A DNA stretch of 64,000 nt from Siderastrea siderea (GCA_964030785.1 OZ034971.1:13113079-13177078), one strand, 5' to 3'. Shown: positions 11,874-20,637, numbered from the stretch's first letter. The notes: a model not told the origin generated them from the letters alone. Made by a program: numbers and translations.

Positions 11874-12310
11874 AGTAGTAAGGGGGGCCCGTATGGCCCT
11901 TTTCCTGGCTTCTGATTGGTCGAGAGCAAATCAATGACGTCACCGGAACCGGAAGTGTCTGGAACCGGAAGTCACATGGTTTAGAATGGGAAACCGCTGA
12001 CCAGTGGGAAAAAAGGGATCGTGGGCTCATGGGAACCGGAAGTCACGTGATTTGGAAAGGGAAACCGCTGACCAGTGGGAAAAAAGGGATCGTGGGCGCA
12101 TGGGAACCGGAAGTCACGTGATTTGGAAAGGCAAACCGCTGCCCAGTGGGAAAAAAGGGATCGTGGGCTCATGGGAACCGGAAGTCACGTGATTTAGAAT
12201 GGGAAACCGCTGCCCAGTGTGAAAAAGGGATCGTGGGCTCAAGAGGAAGTAAACCCGCTGAGAAAACGCGGGCTCAAAGTCCAAAGTCCAATTTGGGGAA
12301 CGGGGGTGGT
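11874..12310. repeat. P2 left terminal inverted repeat, with four 71-bp units
   Basis: It matches 34304-34599 in inverted orientation. It holds four tandem units of about 71 bp, each with GGAACCGGAAGTCAC, AAACCGCTG and AAAGGGATCGTGGGC. The right arm has only two units, which accounts for the 141-bp length difference. A palindromic CRE-like TGACGTCA lies 61 bp from the tip (11935-11942), mirrored on the right. TCACGTGA palindromes occur in three units. Confidence 0.93.
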
Positions 12311-12347
12311 CCTTTGGAGTGAAAAGTACACAAAATGAATAAATCAT

Positions 12348-12354
12348 GTTTTAT
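12348..12354 (-). terminator. Poly(A) signal for PolB-side transcripts
   Basis: AATAAA on the minus strand (TTTATT on plus), about 45 bp downstream of the small ORF that follows PolB. Confidence 0.5.
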
Positions 12355-12396
12355 TGATTTGTTTTACAATAACTGTGGTATTCCTTTGAGTGTTCC

Positions 12397-12615
12397 TTAA
12401 TGTTCAATAGAGGGTCCCCACCATTGTTTTTGACATCGAGTTATTCTTCGCCATTGATTGTTGTCACGGATCCATTGTTGTAATTGACGTCGAGGATTTC
12501 TGTTCAAAGGTACGGCAAAGGAACTGTAGAATGGGGGTGGTGGTGGTGGCGCCAAATGTTCTCGATCACAGTGATCACAATCGACGATCTTGTTGGGGTT
12601 TTCACTGGTAGCCAT
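12397..12615 (-). CDS. Small Cys-motif ORF overlapping the PolB stop (72 aa)
   Basis: It starts at an ATG inside the last codons of PolB (12615) in another frame and begins MATSENPNKIVDCDHCDRE. It contains CDHCDREHLAPPPPPPFYSSF and a basic helical region (RRQLQQWIRDNN). P3 has the same ORF at the same place (57820-58020), with the Cys pair, proline run and FYSSFA conserved, which argues it is a real gene. The short CxxC could bind metal or be a thiol pair. Function unknown. Expression would need a separate transcript or reinitiation after PolB. Confidence 0.6.
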   Translation of the reverse strand: MATSENPNKIVDCDHCDREHLAPPPPPPFYSSFAVPLNRNPRRQLQQWIRDNNQWRRITRCQKQWWGPSIEH

Positions 12616-15600
12616 AGGGGTAGGTCTTGAAGGTGTTGTGATCAAGGACTCGTTTGTCATAGACCAACTTGTACCATTTATGTTGGGGTTCAGTGAGCAA
12701 GGTGTAGTTTGTTGGGTTGCGAACAATTTGATGGGAGTTAATGACCTGGATTTCCCTTGGTTTGGGAAGGGGTTTCTGGATTTCGTCCTTGACATTTTGG
12801 CGCATGACGTCATAATTGAGCTGGGTGTGTCCTTCGCTGTTGAGTCGGAAGCCTCTGACCTTGCATTCCACTTTTCCTTTATTCGTAGTATACCCATAGT
12901 TCTTGGGTCCTCCACTGACAAATTCTTGAATGTATTCATCCTTAGCTAATTCGGAGTCGAAGTCCCCAAGATAGGAACCCAAGACAGGTTGGAATTGAGT
13001 GGGTGTTTCCTCCAGGTAGATGACGGAGTCGGTGTCAAAGTAGAGGACTCTTTCCCCTAAGGCTTGGAGGGTGTTATACAATTTAAGGCGGGCGTGGCAG
13101 GTAGTGAAGCAGGCCACAAAAATGTTGAGGTTGGGTGAGCCGCGGATGTCCTCTTTTTGGTTCTGGTAGTGGATCTCCACAGTTTGTTCATTGATAACTG
13201 CGACGTGACGTACGTCTAAGGCATCGCTATCCAAAAACTGGTGGAAGGCATGAGGGTCATCGAAGGCTTGAATTTGGGTTTTGTTGAGGCGTTGTCCAAA
13301 CTTACCCCACATGGAATTGAGCATGAGCTTAGCTAGGGTACGCAGGCCCGGGTTGTATTTGATCTTGTCGTATTCTAACTGGATGCCTTCATGCAGGAAG
13401 TACTCTTCGATGTAACGTTGCTTTTCTTCTTCTGTCGTGACATCCTTAGGCCACCCACTAGCTTCTTGTTTGATTTTTAACCAGGTGTTAACATAATCGG
13501 CGAAGAGGCCCTCACAGGTCTCTTCAAAATGCCAGGCTTCGTAGATGTATTGGACTTGGTACCCGAGCTCCACGGCTTTATACAACTCTGGGGTGCACCA
13601 GGTACTAGTGAGGGCTCGTTGTTCGTCGGTGTGAGGGCAATGATAAGATCTGTCCAAAAGAGGTTTGTCCATTTCTTCTTCCACACAACGGGCACAGAGT
13701 GGAAAGAGCAGTTTGTTGTCATGACGGTAAAGCAGCACGGGATGGTACAATTCACGGGGAGGCAGGATTTTGCACTGTATGAGACCAAAGTACTGGTGTA
13801 TGTTCGTGTGACCTGGTTGAGAATAGATGGTGGGATGCCCTTTGGGGTACACAGACTTCTTGTTCACCCACGGGTACAAGGAGGTGACATCGATGTAGTG
13901 AATTTTTTGGCCAGGGGTAATATGATGGTACAGTTTAATGGCATTGGTACGACCTCCACAGAAAGCATCCCGAGGTTCAAGAGGTTGGATAAAGTTGAGT
14001 TCCCGGACGAAGGAGTCGATCTCTGGGTGGGTGTCTCGGAGGTGGTCCCATTGACATCCCCACATTTGAATGACGTTGTACCCTTGGTCGGTAAGCTTTT
14101 GGACTTTGTTTTGGGTGACGTCATAGAGGTCCTGCATGGTTCGATCATAGTTGCGGGGATGTTTTTCGTAGCGATGGGGATAACAGGTAGGGCATCCGTG
14201 GGTGAAACAGCCTTGAAATTCGTAGACGGTGTGGGTGTCGGGGCAATAACCATCCACATGGATGTTGGTCCCGGGGATCTTATACTCGCCTTGATTTCGG
14301 ACATGTTGGATGTACTGAGGCTTTGGATTGGCACTGGCCAGTAGATCGTTGGGGTTGAGATCTTGGAGGGCGCGTTGACGTAGTTGGTGATCGCACCAGG
14401 TTAACCATTCAAGGGCTGGGATGGACTGGTTGATGTTATTTCTCCATCCTTTATGACCGGCGGGTTCGCTGGCAATACTGTTGGGGATCATCCGGTTCAT
14501 ACGTAAATCTCGATTACAAGCGGAGGCAATGGTGACGTGATCGAAGGGATTGAAGCCTGTTAAGTCTTCAAACATGCGTTTGAAAGTCAGACATCCTTGT
14601 TTGAGGAGTCGTACATCGGAACTGCAATAGGCCAATAACTCTTGTTGAAAATGAAACACCACACCCTGGTCGCGTTGTTGTTGATGCCAGGTTTCAAAGG
14701 CTTGTCTTCCTTCGAGTGTCATGCTCTCAGGCATGTAGTAATCGCGTGAGGGGAGGATGTCCACGTAGTTTTGATGCTTAGGTATGTTGAACTTGTGGGG
14801 GAAATAGCCTTTGCAGAGTTCTGTCAAACCAAAGGTTTTGGGAAACGCGGAGAGGGGCATCTGGAAGAAACTCATGGAATCGATGAACCGGATGCGGTCA
14901 TGTTGGATTTGTAAGAGTTTACATCCGTTGCGGAGTTGTTGTACGATGCGGTTTTCACTATAGTATTCTTGGATGATAAAGTACCCATCGTACCCTTGAA
15001 AATTATGAGCGATGACGTTGACTTGACGGGTATCGTGGAGGGTCAAGGTATCCAGCCATTCCAGAAAGTCACGGATACAGGTGGGACCTGGGAAAGGCTT
15101 GGGTTCATCGTTGTCTTCGGTTTCGGCCACGACGAGATTGGCAATGTGTTTTCCGTGGGGTTGCATGGCTTCGATATCAAAGAAGACGTGTAAGGGTGGC
15201 AGGTCTTCCTCGTCCTCGGAGGAGGAGGAGGCATGGGGTTCCGCGGCGGCGGCACCTCGTTTGGCGCCAGGACCTTTTTGACGGGTCCTCTTTCTCTTCT
15301 TTTGGTCTTGAGGTTTGGGGGCTCTTTGTATAAAACAACGGTGTTTGTCGGCGTCGACGTACTGATGACAAGACGGGCAATCCACGTGCTTACAAAGGTG
15401 ACGTTGAATGCGGGACAAGCCCACATTTTGTTGATAGCATTCATCGCATCGGTGTCGTTGAGAGCACACGGAGGTCTGGAGGCCCGTGACGGGTTTGCCC
15501 GCATGGGTCTTGCTGGAATGGGCTTCGAAACACGCGGGTCCAAAAAAGTCCCGATGACACGACTCGCAACGTTGAGTGGCTTTCAGGTGTCGGGGGTAAG

Positions 15601-16762
15601 CATATTGAAAGTCTGGACAATCTTTCTGTCGACAGGCTCCACACACCTTGGTCTTGGTGCATCGATGACGTCCCTCGGTGTTGTAGGGTTTCCAACAATC
15701 CGCACACACATAACTGGACCCGAAAAATCCCGGCAATTTGGTGATGACATCATAATGGTCTTGGTTGTGCAACAGGATCAGTTGTTTGTCAGAAAGGGGG
15801 CCAAACGTCGTGATGTGAAACGATCGCTGTGCATCGACCAGGATGATCTGGTAACCGGTGAGGGACGGAGCTTGACTTAATTGGGTCAAGGCATCATAGC
15901 TGCAAGGACCCAAGGGTACCTGGGCTTCATTTTGGAGGTCCAGAGCGAGGGTTCTTTGCAGGGGCCTTCCTTGGCGAATGCTTTTGAGTTTTGGGTGCTG
16001 GTCCACGCGAGCTTTGGCGACCACGAGGGCTCTGGCACAACAGAGCTCATCATTATTTTGGATGCGGATGACCGTTCGTTTGTTGGCCGTTAACATGGTC
16101 ATGGTAGGATGGCCGGGTTTCCCACGACGGGGTTTGCCGGTGCCTTGAGGCGCATGATGAACTTGAGTGATGGAGACTTGAAAGGAGTCATCCATTTCAA
16201 ATTGTTCGTTGCTGTTGAGGGCTTGGGCTAAACGTTGGAACAGCGCTTCCACCCGTTCTGTGTCTCGACGCCATTCACCGGCACGTAATCCCCACCCCTG
16301 AAAATTATTGTGCAAGCGATCGGATGCTATGGTAAAGTAGAGGCGATCTTGATCGTGGAGGTCGGGGGTGGTGGTTAACACTTGATCGACGGCTCGACGT
16401 AATCCATCTTGCAGAGCTTGGGTTATATTTTGGCCTGGAAGCAAGTTCCCCCTTTGTCGTAACTGGGTCTTGAAATGACGTTCTTGTACCCCCATGCGAT
16501 CACTCTTCCGATTGACAAAAGGTTCGAGTTCAAAGTCGAAGGTAACGTGTTCAGAGGGATCCAATCCACCCCCACTTTGTTCCCATTGGTTCAAGGCCTC
16601 TTCACAAATGTTGTCGTCACTGTCCGTCATGTTTTCGGGGCAAATCAAAGGCCCCACACAGGAATTGGTGTCATCGTCCGAATCAGTTAAACCGAGCATG
16701 GCTAAAACCTCATGGTGGGCGAGGCCACTTGGCCCCGCCACATCGTCTTCTTGAGAGGACAT
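12602..16762 (-). CDS. polB: Protein-primed family B DNA polymerase (P2 PolB, 1386 aa)
   Basis: It replicates the linear element using a protein primer. In order: an acidic N-terminus; a Cys/His-rich zinc region (about 352-476, with CADCW, CGACRQKDC, CESCHRDF); exonuclease motif I (FFDIEA, about 527-532); Exo II (NFQGYD, about 587); Exo III (YCSSD, about 712); an endonuclease-like segment (DGYCPDTHTVYEFQGC, about 837); Pol motif A (DVTSLYP, about 958); motif B (LNSMWGKFG); and motif C (FDTDS, about 1242). All catalytic motifs look intact. A TATA box lies about 35 bp upstream, and the promoter is shared with ORF1/ORF2. Confidence 0.95.
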   Translation of the reverse strand: MSSQEDDVAGPSGLAHHEVLAMLGLTDSDDDTNSCVGPLICPENMTDSDDNICEEALNQWEQSGGGLDPSEHVTFDFELEPFVNRKSDRMGVQERHFKTQLRQRGNLLPGQNITQALQDGLRRAVDQVLTTTPDLHDQDRLYFTIASDRLHNNFQGWGLRAGEWRRDTERVEALFQRLAQALNSNEQFEMDDSFQVSITQVHHAPQGTGKPRRGKPGHPTMTMLTANKRTVIRIQNNDELCCARALVVAKARVDQHPKLKSIRQGRPLQRTLALDLQNEAQVPLGPCSYDALTQLSQAPSLTGYQIILVDAQRSFHITTFGPLSDKQLILLHNQDHYDVITKLPGFFGSSYVCADCWKPYNTEGRHRCTKTKVCGACRQKDCPDFQYAYPRHLKATQRCESCHRDFFGPACFEAHSSKTHAGKPVTGLQTSVCSQRHRCDECYQQNVGLSRIQRHLCKHVDCPSCHQYVDADKHRCFIQRAPKPQDQKKRKRTRQKGPGAKRGAAAAEPHASSSSEDEEDLPPLHVFFDIEAMQPHGKHIANLVVAETEDNDEPKPFPGPTCIRDFLEWLDTLTLHDTRQVNVIAHNFQGYDGYFIIQEYYSENRIVQQLRNGCKLLQIQHDRIRFIDSMSFFQMPLSAFPKTFGLTELCKGYFPHKFNIPKHQNYVDILPSRDYYMPESMTLEGRQAFETWHQQQRDQGVVFHFQQELLAYCSSDVRLLKQGCLTFKRMFEDLTGFNPFDHVTIASACNRDLRMNRMIPNSIASEPAGHKGWRNNINQSIPALEWLTWCDHQLRQRALQDLNPNDLLASANPKPQYIQHVRNQGEYKIPGTNIHVDGYCPDTHTVYEFQGCFTHGCPTCYPHRYEKHPRNYDRTMQDLYDVTQNKVQKLTDQGYNVIQMWGCQWDHLRDTHPEIDSFVRELNFIQPLEPRDAFCGGRTNAIKLYHHITPGQKIHYIDVTSLYPWVNKKSVYPKGHPTIYSQPGHTNIHQYFGLIQCKILPPRELYHPVLLYRHDNKLLFPLCARCVEEEMDKPLLDRSYHCPHTDEQRALTSTWCTPELYKAVELGYQVQYIYEAWHFEETCEGLFADYVNTWLKIKQEASGWPKDVTTEEEKQRYIEEYFLHEGIQLEYDKIKYNPGLRTLAKLMLNSMWGKFGQRLNKTQIQAFDDPHAFHQFLDSDALDVRHVAVINEQTVEIHYQNQKEDIRGSPNLNIFVACFTTCHARLKLYNTLQALGERVLYFDTDSVIYLEETPTQFQPVLGSYLGDFDSELAKDEYIQEFVSGGPKNYGYTTNKGKVECKVRGFRLNSEGHTQLNYDVMRQNVKDEIQKPLPKPREIQVINSHQIVRNPTNYTLLTEPQHKWYKLVYDKRVLDHNTFKTYPYGYQ

Positions 16763-17002
16763 GATCAGATGAAGTCACTGGAGATCAGGGCTCTGTTTTT
16801 ATAGAGAACCAAAATGTCACGTGGGAGGGGGAAGGAGCCAATCACTAAACAGGGTACCCCCCTGAGAGGGGGGTGCCCTAGGGAGGGGTGGGACGAGGTG
16901 GGGGGACCCCCCTCCCCCCTCTCTAGTTAGGGTCCATGGTGCATGACGGGAACGAATGAGAGACTATAAAACAGATCGACCCTCGAGGTGAGTCATCTCA
17001 AA
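16763..17002. promoter_or_regulatory. Bidirectional promoter, PolB versus ORF1/ORF2
   Basis: The PolB side (minus strand) has GTTCTCTATAAAAACAG at about 16792-16808, CACGTG at 16818-16823 and CCAAT at 16838-16842. The ORF1 side has ACTATAAAACAG at 16963-16974, 32 bp before ATG 17003. A G6-A-C6 palindromic tract lies between (about 16900-16925). The PolB half recurs at 32135-32255 and 62220-62340, so it is a reusable module. Confidence 0.75.
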
Positions 17003-17416
17003 ATGGACGCTGGCCATGAGAAGCTATTAGAAGCCTTTGAGGAGTTTGAAGTCGATTTGGAAGTCGAAGAGATCTTGGAGAGAGTGAAGAGGGAGTTGGA
17101 AGAGGAGGAGGAGGAAAGCTTTGCGGAGTTTGCCGAAAGGTTAAAGCAACTGGAACCGGAGAAAGTCGAGGCGCAGAAACGCCGAGCCGAAGAGGCCGTT
17201 CGTTTACAAGCATATTGTTACCCTCACATGACCTGTGACTGGTACATCGAGGGGCTGGATTATTGCTGGACCAACTGGCACCACCAATTTAAGCGGCCAG
17301 CCACACCTCCCCGAGCACCGCCACCCTCTCCCGATGTCCCGCGTAAGACAGTTCCACAGCCGCCGTCACAGACCCCCCGTCAGCTACCATCAAAGCGACG
17401 ACGACGACGACGATGA
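17003..17416 (+). CDS. ORF1: conserved 137-aa acidic/coiled protein with C..C motif
   Basis: The N-terminal two-thirds is strongly helical and acidic (HEKLLEAFEEFEVDLEVEEI; FAEFAERLKQLEPEKVEAQ). A cysteine-bearing segment follows (YCYPHMTCDWYIEGLDYCW), then a proline-rich, basic tail ending in an Arg run. P3 encodes a clear homologue (62407-62817). ATG 17003 is chosen over an upstream GTG because it lies 32 bp after a TATA box and matches the P3 start (MDSRHEKLL). Its divergent position opposite PolB suggests early expression. Family not recognised; a small regulatory protein is plausible. Confidence 0.7.
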   Translation: MDAGHEKLLEAFEEFEVDLEVEEILERVKRELEEEEEESFAEFAERLKQLEPEKVEAQKRRAEEAVRLQAYCYPHMTCDWYIEGLDYCWTNWHHQFKRPATPPRAPPPSPDVPRKTVPQPPSQTPRQLPSKRRRRRR

Positions 17417-18395
17417 CTCCACCAACGACACCGACTATGACCCCCACGACAACGACGACGACGATGACTCCGACTATGACCCCCACGACGACGACGACGA
17501 CGACGGCGAGTACGAACGGGCAGTCCTCAGGGCTAAACGAGCACGCAACATGGTCAAATGTGCACGGTACCGGGCCGAACACCGAGAGAAACTGATCGCC
17601 TCCAAAAAAAAGTACCGAGAAAACAATCGAGAGTTCATCGCGGTGTCCGGTCAGTGTTACCGGGACAAACGTCGTAAACAGCTGTTGACGGCCCGCCAGC
17701 TCTACAAGGCAAGGTATCCAGAGCGCGTGGCTGAGTGTAATAGGCGTTACCGGGAAAGGAATCGAGCCAAGCTGTTGGAGAAGCAAAGGCTCTACCGAGA
17801 AAGGAATCGAGCCCAGCTGGCGGAAGCCCAAAAACGCTACCGGGAAAAGAATCTGGAACACCTCCTGGAGAAGGAGCGACAATATCGGGAGACCCATCGA
17901 GAGGTGTTGATGGAGAAAGAGAGGTGTCGTCGAGCCCGCCTGCGGGAGAAAAAGAGCACTCGAGCCCACCTGCTGGAGAAAAAGAGCACTCGAGAGAAAA
18001 TGGAGGCTTTAGGATCTTTGACATTAACCATCCCCCTGACGGATTATTTGAAATCCGTTCCTGTGACGCAGGAATCTGTGGATACAAACGGACCGCCCAC
18101 GGACTCTCATACTCTCATTGATTTGGATTCGGGGGGCGATACAAACGGACCGCCCACGGACTCTTATACTCTCTTTGATTTGGATTCGGGGGGCGTGCAA
18201 GTTGCGGACTCCCCTGATTGGGAGAATGTTTCGTATTTGCAGGAGTTATTGAAAGACATGTCACCCGAGGATTGGCAGCAGGTCATGAACAATGTCGAGA
18301 CTTTTGATCTGGAGGCATTGGTGCCCCCTGAAGACCTCGTTCATGACATGTCATCCGACGAGGGGGTGGATTTATTGTTTGATTTCATGTCTTAA
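17334..18395 (+). CDS. ORF2: acidic/basic-repeat protein, putative transcription factor
   Basis: It overlaps the end of ORF1 by 83 nt in another frame. The start is set at the ATG at 17334 because P3 has an ATG at the aligned position. It contains an Asp-rich block, then about nine repeats of roughly 15 residues with the pattern YRExNRxxLxExxxR, then an acidic C-terminus with two near-identical copies of TNGPPTDS(H/Y)TL(I/F)DLDSGG (a DNA-level duplication at 18080-18196). It ends FDLEALVPPEDLVHDMS, nearly identical in P3. Basic helical repeats with an acidic hydrophobic tail resemble a DNA-binding plus activation layout. That role is an inference. Confidence 0.65.
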   Translation: MSRVRQFHSRRHRPPVSYHQSDDDDDDDSTNDTDYDPHDNDDDDDSDYDPHDDDDDDGEYERAVLRAKRARNMVKCARYRAEHREKLIASKKKYRENNREFIAVSGQCYRDKRRKQLLTARQLYKARYPERVAECNRRYRERNRAKLLEKQRLYRERNRAQLAEAQKRYREKNLEHLLEKERQYRETHREVLMEKERCRRARLREKKSTRAHLLEKKSTREKMEALGSLTLTIPLTDYLKSVPVTQESVDTNGPPTDSHTLIDLDSGGDTNGPPTDSYTLFDLDSGGVQVADSPDWENVSYLQELLKDMSPEDWQQVMNNVETFDLEALVPPEDLVHDMSSDEGVDLLFDFMS

Positions 18396-18613
18396 CCCCC
18401 TCGTCTCTGGCAGAACATCCGTGTCAGTATTTGTGAGAGAACAAATGAACTTGACAACTCATCAATCAATCAAAATGACACAAGTGACATTGTTTTTATT
18501 TTATCTGGATTGTCTACACCACAATGGGTTTTGTCTCGCCAATCCTGCTTGAGACTACCGAACTGCAGAATAACAATGTGACATTTTTTGACTCAACATG
18601 TTTAATTAAATGT

Positions 18614-18964
18614 TTACAATTTTAAACGTTTCTTGGCTTGCATGATTTTCTTGACCACCCGTTCCGTCTTCTTTTTCTTGCCGGGTAAGCGATCAATGGC
18701 TTGGATCATCTTGGTATCGGCTTTCCATTTATCTTGCAAATTCTTAGCACGGCTGTAATCAATGTCGTGTTGCTTAGCAATTTGGTCCAAGCGATTGATT
18801 CCGGGATCCCCCCGTTTCAGACGTTTAGCCAAATGGGTGCCAGGGCCCATGTACTGATACCCAGGCCAATGAAATTCCTTCCCCGTTTTCGCAATCCATT
18901 TTTGGACATCCAAGGCCCCTCCTCGTTGGGTGCGTTTGATACCCCTTCTCCTCTTGGTGGGCAT
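18614..18964 (-). CDS. Phospholipase A2-like domain protein (116 aa)
   Basis: The calcium-loop-type motif YMGPGTHLAKRL and the catalytic pair in QHDIDYSRA (His-Asp) match the parvovirus-type PLA2 fold, also seen in adintovirus capsid proteins. In parvoviruses this enzyme breaches the endosomal membrane during entry; a similar virion role is inferred here. The basic N-terminus carries QRGG followed by Ala (residues 13-17), a candidate maturation site for the element's own protease. The C-terminus is Lys-rich. It lies 2 bp after the stop of the next upstream gene. Confidence 0.82.
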   Translation of the reverse strand: MPTKRRRGIKRTQRGGALDVQKWIAKTGKEFHWPGYQYMGPGTHLAKRLKRGDPGINRLDQIAKQHDIDYSRAKNLQDKWKADTKMIQAIDRLPGKKKKTERVVKKIMQAKKRLKL

Positions 18965-18966
18965 GT

Positions 18967-19629
18967 TTATTCACTGTCGTATTGCAAACGTCTCCGTCGG
19001 GGTTGTTTGGTTTTGGTCCAATCTTCCCAACCGGGTAAAGGTTTCAATCGTTGCACTTCCCGGGAGACGCCTTTGCCTTTGCCTTTGCCTTTGCCTTTGC
19101 CTTTACCACTTTCGGCTAACTTTTTTTCCAAAGCCTTGCGCTGTTCTCGAATGACTTCTAAACGCGATCGGCTATCCCCTCGACTGGTAGAAGGTCTCTC
19201 TTCTCCTCGACTGGTAGAAGGTCTCGGTTCTCTCGCGCCTTCCCTGGTAGCAGGGGTAATGGTGGGTTTGGGAGCCGACGGACCTCCTTTTATCATGCGC
19301 TTCAACCATTGTTCCACAGGTCCCGTCACCAAATCCCCTGCTTCTTCTTCTTCTTCGCCTGGTGGACCACCCGGGGCACCCGGGGCACCAACCCCCACCC
19401 CACCAGGAAATTGACGAATGCGTTTGGTTAACTTGATTAATTCTTGACTCAACGGTTTGGTTTGAGCATTGACCAGGGCGGGAGGTAATTGGGGGTTGGC
19501 TAATAACACATGTTTTTGGGCGGCGAGCGTGGCGGCTTTGTTCAACAAGGCATTTTCGGTGAGTTCTCCTTTGTAATATTGAATGAGTTGTTCCAAGTCC
19601 TTTTGGGGAATCATGTACACTTCGTCCAT
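18967..19629 (-). CDS. 220-aa virion-type protein with GKGKGK repeat
   Basis: The N-terminus (DLEQLIQYYKGELTENALLN, then LNKAATLAAQKHVLL) looks helical and matches a conserved Polinton protein I recall without a function. The centre is low complexity (GAPGAPGGPPGEEEEEAGD) with a duplicated RPSTSRGEE/RPSTSRGDS unit. A (GK)n tract made by CCTTTG repeats at DNA level (about 19070-19106) follows, then a basic tail. Its place between the PLA2 and zinc-finger genes suggests a structural or core role. Confidence 0.6.
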   Translation of the reverse strand: MDEVYMIPQKDLEQLIQYYKGELTENALLNKAATLAAQKHVLLANPQLPPALVNAQTKPLSQELIKLTKRIRQFPGGVGVGAPGAPGGPPGEEEEEAGDLVTGPVEQWLKRMIKGGPSAPKPTITPATREGAREPRPSTSRGEERPSTSRGDSRSRLEVIREQRKALEKKLAESGKGKGKGKGKGKGVSREVQRLKPLPGWEDWTKTKQPRRRRLQYDSE

Positions 19630-19841
19630 GTTTGTTGACTACAGTCGGAGCAAAGTTCCCCGTCTTCCTGGTCACGGCAACTCTTACAAAGACGGGCCCT
19701 CAAGATGTGTTGGTACTCTCGATACAACAGGTGATATTTATGCTTCCAATAATGACACTCGTCTTTCCACTGGTCGGTGGCCCGATTGGCCTCTTGTAAT
19801 AGAGTCATCCACGTAGGGAGGGTTAACGAACACATTGACAT
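19611..19841 (-). CDS. Small zinc-finger protein (76 aa)
   Basis: ATG 19841 is chosen; a longer frame exists only from a GTG. A helical middle (WKHKYHLLYREYQHIL) is followed by CKSCRDQEDGELCSDC, a four-cysteine candidate zinc site. It overlaps both neighbours by 19 bp, a compact arrangement typical of this block. Family not recognised. Confidence 0.55.
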   Translation of the reverse strand: MSMCSLTLPTWMTLLQEANRATDQWKDECHYWKHKYHLLYREYQHILRARLCKSCRDQEDGELCSDCSQQTWTKCT

Positions 19842-20140
19842 AGCACCTCGTGAAGTCCTTGAAACAATCCGCTTCCTTTTTGTTGGACTAACCACTGACG
19901 ACGTTTTTTGACGGAATGTCGACGACGTCCCAAATCACGGAGTACCTTTTTATAGGGTTGAAGTTTAGCCAGCATGGGTGGGGTCACAGGAATCTTGTTT
20001 TTTAAAAAGTTCAACACCAGTTCACTCACAGCATTGATTTGATCGGCATTGGCATGTTGTAACAACTCTTGACGTTTGGAACCATTGGCTTCTTGTAACA
20101 TGGACCGTAAAAACGGGAATTGACGTCGAAGACGTTGCAT
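19823..20140 (-). CDS. Conserved small basic Polinton protein (105 aa)
   Basis: Key stretch AVSELVLNFLKNKIPVTP, then LGRRRHSVKKRRQWLVQQKG. I recognise this pattern from many animal Polintons, where it is unassigned. It is basic and helical, so a DNA-condensing or core role is possible. It starts 1 bp before a G-rich repeat-free region and is followed by the zinc-finger gene with a 19-bp overlap. Confidence 0.65.
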   Translation of the reverse strand: MQRLRRQFPFLRSMLQEANGSKRQELLQHANADQINAVSELVLNFLKNKIPVTPPMLAKLQPYKKVLRDLGRRRHSVKKRRQWLVQQKGSGLFQGLHEVLCQCVR

Positions 20141-20143
20141 CCT

Positions 20144-20311
20144 TTATCGATGACGACGACGATACCGTTGATTGGCTTTTTGAATCGTGCGTTTTATACG
20201 TTTATCCGTTTCCAAGGCCGCGGCTTTCCCCAATCCTACCATGGCGGGCACCAATAGATTTAAAAAACCACCTCGTTGACGACGGCGTCGTCGTCTTCTC
20301 CTCCTCACCAT
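20144..20311 (-). CDS. 55-aa Arg-rich mini-core protein with QRGG site
   Basis: It starts at ATG 20311 with MV followed by nine Arg, then QRGG-F at residues 12-16. A hydrophobic segment (FLNLLVPAMVGLGKAAAL) and a basic tail follow. It resembles adenovirus core-type small proteins in size and composition; this is an inference. QRGG would remove the Arg-rich leader. It overlaps the upstream gene by 7 bp. Confidence 0.6.
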   Translation of the reverse strand: MVRRRRRRRRRQRGGFLNLLVPAMVGLGKAAALETDKRIKRTIQKANQRYRRRHR

Positions 20312-20637
20312 GGTCGACCCGTCAATAGACGTTGAAGGGCTTTGTCTTGTTTGATGAGGTCTCGCGTCTCTTTATAACCTTGACGGGTATTGCGTTTGAA
20401 ATCGGACCACCAACCCCCACCTCGTTGTCGTCGGACATGTTGTACATTATTGGTAATGCCTTTCAAGGCTTGACCCCCTAATTTGCCTAAAGCCAGTCCA
20501 AACCCAGGCGCGGGACCTGATAGAAACATACTCATGCCATGGGCAATTTTATCCACCAAACGGGGTTTGCGACGCATTAAAGCCCCTCCTCGTTGTTTCC
20601 TTTTTCTGCGTCGTCGTCGTCGTCGTTGGACGGCCAT
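20305..20637 (-). CDS. 110-aa basic protein with two QRGG sites
   Basis: The N-terminus is Arg/Lys-rich, then QRGG-A at residues 15-19. The middle is Gly/Leu-rich and mildly hydrophobic (FLSGPAPGFGLALGKLGGQ), then QRGG-GWW at residues 71-77 and a polar helical tail. Paired sites would release a central peptide, as in adenovirus pVI- or pX-type maturation. Cleavage is a prediction. The gene overlaps the two-TM protein gene by 61 bp in another frame. Confidence 0.65.
   Translation of the reverse strand: MAVQRRRRRRRKRKQRGGALMRRKPRLVDKIAHGMSMFLSGPAPGFGLALGKLGGQALKGITNNVQHVRRQRGGGWWSDFKRNTRQGYKETRDLIKQDKALQRLLTGRPW

Noticed and set aside
11951..12240. Repeat array considered as CRISPR
   Set aside because: The units are contiguous without unique spacers, repeated in the opposite TIR, in a eukaryotic mobile element.
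11981..12347. ORFs on both strands in the P2 left TIR
   Set aside because: They are products of the 71-bp tandem units and have no start context or conservation in frame.
13529..15880. Long plus-strand ORFs (271 and 215 aa) inside PolB
   Set aside because: They are antisense shadows of PolB; equivalents in P3 reflect PolB codon conservation.
17289..18087. Minus ORFs across ORF2 (226 and 150 aa)
   Set aside because: They are antisense shadows of repeat-rich ORF2.
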